Assembly (NCBI GenBank): GCA_022360445.1
Contig: JAKSCV010000066.1
Location: forward strand, 1 to 47,642
Length of the DNA: 47,642 bases
Direction of reading: 5' to 3'
Origin: Gammaproteobacteria bacterium
Lineage (GTDB): Bacteria; Pseudomonadota; Gammaproteobacteria; UBA5861
Shown here: positions 43,004 through 47,642 of the stretch, piece by piece
Numbering within the stretch: position 1 is the stretch's first letter
Layout: each line of letters begins with the position of its first letter
Notes under the pieces: model-generated
What the model saw: the letters and a program-made list of their open reading frames with translations, nothing else
What the model was told of the DNA's origin: nothing
Databases searched by the model: none
Translations under genes and position numbers: made by a program

Positions 43004-43606
43004 TTACTGACCGAAGCGCTTGCCGCCACTTTCCAGATAGGCGACTTCGGCAGCAGTTGGAGTGCGCTCGAGCACGGCATTGCGGTGAGGGAAACGCCCG
43101 AATTCAGCCACGATATCCCGGTGTTCAACTGCAAACGCGTGGAACCCCCGCATCTTTTCTTTTAAAGCTCCCGAGGTTGTCTCGACCAGTTGTTTGAAGA
43201 GTGCAACGCTTCGGTTTTGGTGATCAAGGCTTTCCGAATGCTCCAGCGGTAAATAAAAAAACACGCGTTGTATGGGGGCAAGCTTTTGATCCAATCCCAG
43301 ATCAAGCCCTGTTAGACAAAGTTCGAGCCCGTGGCCTGCAAGGTCATATGCTTTTCGGGTTTTGCGGTAGATATTTAACGGAAATTGATCAAATAAAATA
43401 ATAAACGCCAGGTAATGTTCGGCCGAGGCTTCCCAGGATGATAAGTCTTCCAGGTTGGCTTTCAGCAGTGTTTCTTCAAAGCGCGTTTTAATGGTTGCGT
43501 CAATATCCGGTTGACCGCTCCACCACAGCTTATTGAGGTCTGAGGTGACATCCCCGTTAACGATTTCACCAAACCAGAAATCTAAAATTTCACGATGGAT
43601 TTGCAT
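43004..43606 (-). CDS. DUF924-family protein
   Basis: 200 residues from the ATG at 43606, which has AAGGAAG close upstream; an in-frame ATG at 43627 has no ribosome-binding site. DUF924 landmarks are ILDFWFGE near the N-terminus, LAFIILFDQFPLNIYR near residue 75, VFFYLPLEHSESLDHQ, and EFGRFPHRNAVLER near the end. The fold is all-helical and TPR-like, and the function is unknown. It overlaps the preceding AI-2E-type permease gene by 17 nt, so the two are probably translationally coupled. Converges with coaE at 8 nt. Confidence 0.88.
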   Translation of the reverse strand: MQIHREILDFWFGEIVNGDVTSDLNKLWWSGQPDIDATIKTRFEETLLKANLEDLSSWEASAEHYLAFIILFDQFPLNIYRKTRKAYDLAGHGLELCLTGLDLGLDQKLAPIQRVFFYLPLEHSESLDHQNRSVALFKQLVETTSGALKEKMRGFHAFAVEHRDIVAEFGRFPHRNAVLERTPTAAEVAYLESGGKRFGQ

Positions 43607-44726
43607 GACTTCCTTTTTCTGAGTCATTTGGGAGTGCAGGGGTGTCGGGTATGGGCGGAGTGGGTTTGTCTGCTATTATGCGCTTTGTCTGAGTTAGGAT
43701 TTCAGGACCCAGGAGAATGGCGATCCAGCGTGTATTTTCCCGGACCTCTAAGATAATTTTAATTGTCATAGTCAGCGGGACCGACAGTAACATGCCCACC
43801 GGTCCAAGTACCCAGCCCCAAAACACGAGTGAGAGAAACACCACTAACGTGGATAGCCCAAGCCCTTTTCCCATAAAGCGGGGCTCGATCATATTACCAA
43901 TAACGGTATTGACGATGACATAACCAGCTGCTGTTAATAAGCTGTAAGTTGGCCCTAGCTGAACGAGTGCGAGGAGTGTGGGAGGAACTGCTGCAATAAA
44001 TGAGCCGATATTAGGGACAAAATTAAGTAAAAAAGCCAACAGTCCCCAGAGCAACGGGAAGTCCACGCCCAGAATATAGACCCAAAGTGCCAGAATGGTA
44101 CCGGTACCGAGGCTCATAACTGTTTTAAGTGCAATGTAGTGTTCAACCGTTTGAGTGATCCGGCGGTAGTGTCGCAGGCTGGCTTCCGGCCGGTCACTTA
44201 ATGTGCGCAGTTTATTCGGAAAGCTGGAGGCCTCAAAAAGAATGAAGATCACCGTGAGTAGAATCAGGAAGCCGTTGGTGAGTACAACACCGAATCCGCT
44301 CAAGGTATTCGCCACCAGCGTCAGCGCGGAAGACGGGTTGAAGTATTCCTGAAAGAGGTCTGCGTTGACAGTCACGCCATGGTCACCCAGCCAGCTGATC
44401 ACGCAGGACGATTGTGATTGTAATTGACTCGAGTATTGTGGAATGTTGCGGGTAAAGGTCTCCACCGAACTTCCTACAAGAGAGAAGATCGCCGTACTAA
44501 AAACAACAATCCCTGCAATAATGATGAGCATCGCCAGCACTTTGGGTACTTTATGCTTTTCCATCCAAAACAACGGAGGGGCGCTGATGATGGCAATAAA
44601 TACGGAGAGGATAAAGGGGCTGACAATTTCAGCCGCCGCTTTAATGCCCGCGATGATGACGATAATACAGGTCATGATCAGTAAAACCTGCATGCTGGAA
44701 GCACTGGTTTTTTTGCGTCGCCTCAT
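43590..44726 (-). CDS. AI-2E-family transporter (UPF0118/PerM-like permease)
   Basis: 378 residues with about eight hydrophobic helices, split in the usual 3+5 pattern around a ~110-residue soluble part. Family segments are FAIISAPPLFW-type helix 2 (IAIISAPPLFWMEKHKVP), LLAFLLNFVPNIGSFIAAVPP and VFWGWVLGPVGMLLSVPLT. Members have been linked to AI-2 export, Na+/H+ exchange or small-solute flux; the substrate here cannot be told. The C-terminal tail is Pro-rich. The start is ATG at 44726 (GAGTGAG upstream); GTG at 44735 is an alternative. Confidence 0.9.
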   Translation of the reverse strand: MRRRKKTSASSMQVLLIMTCIIVIIAGIKAAAEIVSPFILSVFIAIISAPPLFWMEKHKVPKVLAMLIIIAGIVVFSTAIFSLVGSSVETFTRNIPQYSSQLQSQSSCVISWLGDHGVTVNADLFQEYFNPSSALTLVANTLSGFGVVLTNGFLILLTVIFILFEASSFPNKLRTLSDRPEASLRHYRRITQTVEHYIALKTVMSLGTGTILALWVYILGVDFPLLWGLLAFLLNFVPNIGSFIAAVPPTLLALVQLGPTYSLLTAAGYVIVNTVIGNMIEPRFMGKGLGLSTLVVFLSLVFWGWVLGPVGMLLSVPLTMTIKIILEVRENTRWIAILLGPEILTQTKRIIADKPTPPIPDTPALPNDSEKGSHANPS

Positions 44727-44830
44727 TACACTCACTCAGTATTTTTACAAGGGTGGTTACGAACAGAACTACGCGTCATGTTACAGTAATCATCTTAAAT
44801 GCATAAGAGTCCAACAGGTATTTCTATCAT

Positions 44831-46063
44831 ATGAATAAACAACGAGTAGGCGTCTGGGTATTGATGGTAGGCAGTCTTCTTATGGGGGGGTGTGCTGCGG
44901 AGTTATCGTCATGGCATGAGCCCGTCAATGAATATAAAAAAATCGACTATCAAACCACGTCCTTTTCCGATTACATAAGCCAGATGCGCGCAATGATTCA
45001 ACAGCATAATCCGCGCGCAGATCTGCAAACGGGCGCGGGCCTAAGTGTACTTGACGCTGTTTCGCCGTTTGATTGGGAGCCGGATGTTACTTGTACAAGT
45101 GGTGGTACTAAAAAAGGTGTCTTATTGATCCATGGTTTGAGCGACAGCCCCTTTCTGATGCGAGACGTGGGCAAGTTTTTATTGGAACACTGCTACTGGG
45201 TACGCTCACTGTTGTTACCGGGGCATGGCACGGTTCCGGGTGATTTACTGGAGGTCCATGTGGACGAATGGGTTGAAGCCACGGCGTTTGGTATCCATCG
45301 CTTCGCGCAGGATGTTGATCAGTTGACAGTTGCTGGTTTTTCCACCGGTGGTGCTTTAGCATTACATTACGTCTTAAGCCAATCAAAACAAGCACCAGAG
45401 GTCGATACACTGATCCTTTTTTCGCCCGCTATTCGAATTAATACCCGTTTTGCTTTTATGAGTACCTGGTTGAATCAGCTGGGCACACTCATCCCAAGGC
45501 TTAAATGGGTGCAGGTTATGAATGACGATGATTTGGTCAAGTATGAGTCACTGACTATGAATGCCGGTGCCCAAATTTATGCTTTGACTCAACGCTTGGG
45601 TGACTTACGAGAAGGTTCTCTCGTGCCTATTCCTGTTTATGTAGCTGCGGCTGTTGAAGATACCACCATTGATTCGTATGCAACGGAGACATTTTTTAAA
45701 TACCGGACGAACGGCCAGAGCAGGTTACGTTTGTATCAAGGGCATGCCGAGCCCCAGTCGATAGCTTCCAGTTCAGACGTGACACCGGTTAGCATTTTGA
45801 GCCAATCACATGTATCCATCCCGGTGCACCCTCAGAATGGTCACTATGGTGAGAAAGGACAGTATATTAATTGCTTGCATTATTTTTCTGGAGAACCGGA
45901 TCAATATGCAACATGTCTGGAGCAGGGAAAAGTGCCGTATTTTTATGGTGAAAATACGAAAGATAATCAACGTCGCGGTGTATTGCGGCGCTTAACTTGG
46001 AACCCTGAGTTTGAATCAATGATGGAAGACGTTGTGTTGTTCCTTTCGGCACACACGGAATAA
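44831..46063 (+). CDS. Alpha/beta-hydrolase lipoprotein
   Basis: This 410-residue protein has a lipoprotein signal peptide ending LLMGG-C21, with Ala at +2, so sorting to the outer membrane is likely. The hydrolase core starts at GVLLIHGLSDSPFLM (the oxyanion HG), then LLPGHGT, the nucleophile elbow GFSTGG with Ser171, a candidate Asp in AAVEDTTID and His in QSHVSIPV. This order matches an esterase or lipase of the monoglyceride-lipase type. A C-terminal ~80-residue extension carries a Cys pair (YINCLHYF, YATCLEQG). The substrate is unknown. It is a single-gene unit ended by a strong terminator. Confidence 0.85.
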   Translation: MNKQRVGVWVLMVGSLLMGGCAAELSSWHEPVNEYKKIDYQTTSFSDYISQMRAMIQQHNPRADLQTGAGLSVLDAVSPFDWEPDVTCTSGGTKKGVLLIHGLSDSPFLMRDVGKFLLEHCYWVRSLLLPGHGTVPGDLLEVHVDEWVEATAFGIHRFAQDVDQLTVAGFSTGGALALHYVLSQSKQAPEVDTLILFSPAIRINTRFAFMSTWLNQLGTLIPRLKWVQVMNDDDLVKYESLTMNAGAQIYALTQRLGDLREGSLVPIPVYVAAAVEDTTIDSYATETFFKYRTNGQSRLRLYQGHAEPQSIASSSDVTPVSILSQSHVSIPVHPQNGHYGEKGQYINCLHYFSGEPDQYATCLEQGKVPYFYGENTKDNQRRGVLRRLTWNPEFESMMEDVVLFLSAHTE

Positions 46064-46077
46064 ACTTTGTCCGCCAT

Positions 46078-46107
46078 AAACAAGGCAGCTGAAAAGCCGC
46101 CTTGTTT
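46078..46107. terminator. Bidirectional intrinsic terminator
   Basis: AAACAAGGCAGC (46078-46089) pairs with GCCGCCTTGTTT (46096-46107) with one mismatch around TGAAAA. The A/T ends of the stem provide T-runs on both strands, so it can serve the hydrolase gene and the convergent OmpA-like gene. Confidence 0.85.
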
Positions 46108-46120
46108 ATTTTGGTCTGTT

Positions 46121-47023
46121 TTACCGCTTTAAGACCAATTCAACCCGACGGTTTTTGGCTCGACCACTTGTTATTGCATTGTTGGCAATAGGTTTTGTAG
46201 GGCCATAGCCTTTAGCCGTGAGTCGGTCGGCAGCAACACCTTTGTTGACAAGGTAACTCCTCACCGCTTCAGCACGGCGTTGTGAAAGCGCAATGTTCCG
46301 GCTGAGACTACCGGTGCTGTCGGTATGACCGGCCACTTCAAATTTTAAATGACTATTGCTGATTAAGGTATTGGCAATGATATTTAGCTCGGTTTGACTA
46401 CTTGCGCTGAGCGCAGCGGTTCCGGTTCTGAATTGGATATTTGAGAGGTCAAGACTGGCCTTCAACTCACATCCGCGCAGGTTAGTCACCATACCTTTTG
46501 GAGTATTCGGGCAGGCATCGCGCGAATCGAAGACGCCGTCATTGTCGCTGTCTTTCGGGCAGCCTTGACTATCAACGCTTATTCCTTGTTCAGTATTTGC
46601 GCACTGATCCAGATTATCTTTGACACCATCATTATCAGCATCACCAATCAGAGCGCAGCCTTCACCATCGACAGCAGTACCTGCGGGTGTGCCTGGGCAC
46701 TTATCACTTTTATCCAAGATGCCATCATCGTCTTGATCGGTTTCGATCACACAGCCGGCTGCGTCTACATCTGAACCTTGGGGTGTATCAGGGCATTGAT
46801 CTTTTTGGTCAATAACACCGTCACCATCCGTGTCACCTTCGCAAGTAGGAACAGCGGTATCTGGTGTCCAATGGATTGTACGCCAGCATTTCCCCTGAAT
46901 CGTTTTTAAGTAACCGCCAGAAATGTCGTGATAGTAGGCATTGCTTGTTTCTGCGTTAGCAGAGGAGATACCCCATGCGCACAAAGCAATGAGTGGCACC
47001 ATATGTTTTATATTGAGGGTCAT
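46121..47023 (-). CDS. OmpA-family protein with thrombospondin type 3 (calcium-binding) repeats
   Basis: 300 residues. A signal peptide (~24 residues, ending SSANA) is followed by the GKCWRTIHWTPDTAVPTC segment seen in many OmpA-like proteins of gammaproteobacteria. Four type 3 repeats follow with calcium-binding Asp clusters (DTDGDGVIDQKDQCPDTP, DQDDDGILDKSDKCPGTP, DADNDGVKDNLDQC, DSDNDGVFDSRDACPNTP). The C-terminal OmpA domain has FEVAGHTDSTGS and the NRRVELVLKR end, expected to bind peptidoglycan. There is no N-terminal beta-barrel, so it is probably periplasmic or outer-membrane-associated. Confidence 0.93.
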   Translation of the reverse strand: MTLNIKHMVPLIALCAWGISSANAETSNAYYHDISGGYLKTIQGKCWRTIHWTPDTAVPTCEGDTDGDGVIDQKDQCPDTPQGSDVDAAGCVIETDQDDDGILDKSDKCPGTPAGTAVDGEGCALIGDADNDGVKDNLDQCANTEQGISVDSQGCPKDSDNDGVFDSRDACPNTPKGMVTNLRGCELKASLDLSNIQFRTGTAALSASSQTELNIIANTLISNSHLKFEVAGHTDSTGSLSRNIALSQRRAEAVRSYLVNKGVAADRLTAKGYGPTKPIANNAITSGRAKNRRVELVLKR

Positions 47024-47221
47024 TATTTTTATCCTTTGATGGGTAAGGTTAATGGTTAGGTCAAGTCAACCATCAGCTAAGGGAGAATCTACTGTGATAT
47101 ATAGCTGGGTCGATCAAAAAGCAGATGAGCGCATTCATTGTATCGATAAATGGTTGATTTTTCACTAAAGCTTCTGAATGACCTACTCTTGTTTAATAGG
47201 CACGAAAAAGACTAGAAGGCG

Positions 47222-47642
47222 TTAAATAGTCAGGAGGTGGTTGAGCGTATGGACGGGTTTTGGTGTTCCGAAATAATAGCCTTGGAAATAGTGACAGCCT
47301 TGAGCTTTGAGTAATTCAAATTGCGCTTTCGTTTCCACGCCTTCGGCAAGCACGGATAAGTCCATGTTGCACCCCATAGAAATGATGGTCGAGATGATTT
47401 CCCTATCACCCATATTTTGGGGGAGGTCTTTCACGAAACTGTGGTCAATCTTTAACTTGTCAATGGCATAGTGCTTGAGGTAAGAAAGAGATGAATAACC
47501 GGTACCGAAGTCGTCGATGGCGATGGAGATACCCAGGCGCCGCAGGCTATTAATGATGACAATGGCATCGCGGCCTGTCTCCATCAGTGCGGATTCGGTA
47601 ATTTCGATTTCAAGCTGTTCAGGGTTGAACGAGGTACGCGCC
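47222..47642 (-). CDS. EAL-domain c-di-GMP phosphodiesterase, C-terminal part only
   Basis: The frame runs off the right edge; about 139 C-terminal residues are visible. They contain EAL-domain motifs EIEITESALM, AIDDFGTGYSSLSYLK (metal-binding DD and loop 6), LKIDHSFVKDL, and the C-terminal LAEGVETKAQFELLKAQGCHYFQGYYFGTP, with the conserved Glu and Gln. The catalytic residues in this part are intact, so phosphodiesterase activity on c-di-GMP is likely. The EAL signature itself and any sensor or GGDEF domain lie beyond the window. Confidence 0.93.
   Translation of the reverse strand, partial: ARTSFNPEQLEIEITESALMETGRDAIVIINSLRRLGISIAIDDFGTGYSSLSYLKHYAIDKLKIDHSFVKDLPQNMGDREIISTIISMGCNMDLSVLAEGVETKAQFELLKAQGCHYFQGYYFGTPKPVHTLNHLLTI

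Overview
This window comes from the chromosome of a gammaproteobacterium. It has a complete Rsx/Rnf electron-transport cluster, the MurU/AmgK cell-wall recycling pair, a PilSR-controlled type IV pilus cluster, a Vfr-like CRP and the O2-independent ubiquinone genes ubiTUV. That combination, with moderate GC content, suggests a marine or environmental relative of the Cellvibrionales/Pseudomonadales; this placement is inference. Genes are packed tightly, with several 1-7 nt overlaps, and nothing points to a prophage, integron or CRISPR array. No rRNA or tRNA gene was seen.

Layout. 1-2402 (minus): a partial unrecognised gene, then murU and amgK. 2546-3964 (plus): a YfaZ-like outer-membrane protein and mazG. 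3992-9919 (minus): rsxA-B-C-D-G and rsxE, with a PilZ-domain gene on the opposite strand between rsxG and rsxE. 10143-12923: folB, a MocR-type regulator and a divergent exported DJ-1/PfpI protein, with an operator-like repeat cluster between the last two. 13038-15654: ubiU-ubiV facing ubiT, each side preceded by an FNR/Anr-like box. 16001-20495: a pteridine-reductase-like SDR, uppP, a small MvaT/H-NS-like protein and typA. 20510-23847: ribF, tesB, crp/vfr and an OsmC-family gene. 23848-28926: a candidate small RNA, a tandem glycine riboswitch and gcvT-gcvH-gcvP. 29024-34041: an ExeA-like ATPase, rimO, cysK and nadE. 34178-42995: pilS-pilR, two tandem pilin genes behind a sigma-54 promoter, pilB-pilC-pilD and coaE. 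43004-47642: a DUF924 protein, an AI-2E-family permease, an alpha/beta-hydrolase lipoprotein, an OmpA-like protein with calcium-binding repeats, and the end of an EAL-domain protein.

How the genes work together. The pilus block is nearly self-contained: sensor, sigma-54 activator, promoter, two pilins, assembly ATPase, platform protein and prepilin peptidase. The glycine-cleavage block is a riboswitch-controlled operon. The ubi block is an anaerobic quinone module with matching regulatory boxes. The PilZ and EAL proteins indicate c-di-GMP signalling.

The observations most worth checking are: UbiU has Tyr in place of its fourth iron-sulfur ligand; the rsx operon is interrupted by an antisense PilZ gene; two near-identical pilins are separated by a terminator; a CCUCC-rich small-RNA candidate lies next to crp/osmC; a divergent MvaT-like protein has an A-tract promoter; and an intergenic inverted-repeat element lies upstream of ubiT.
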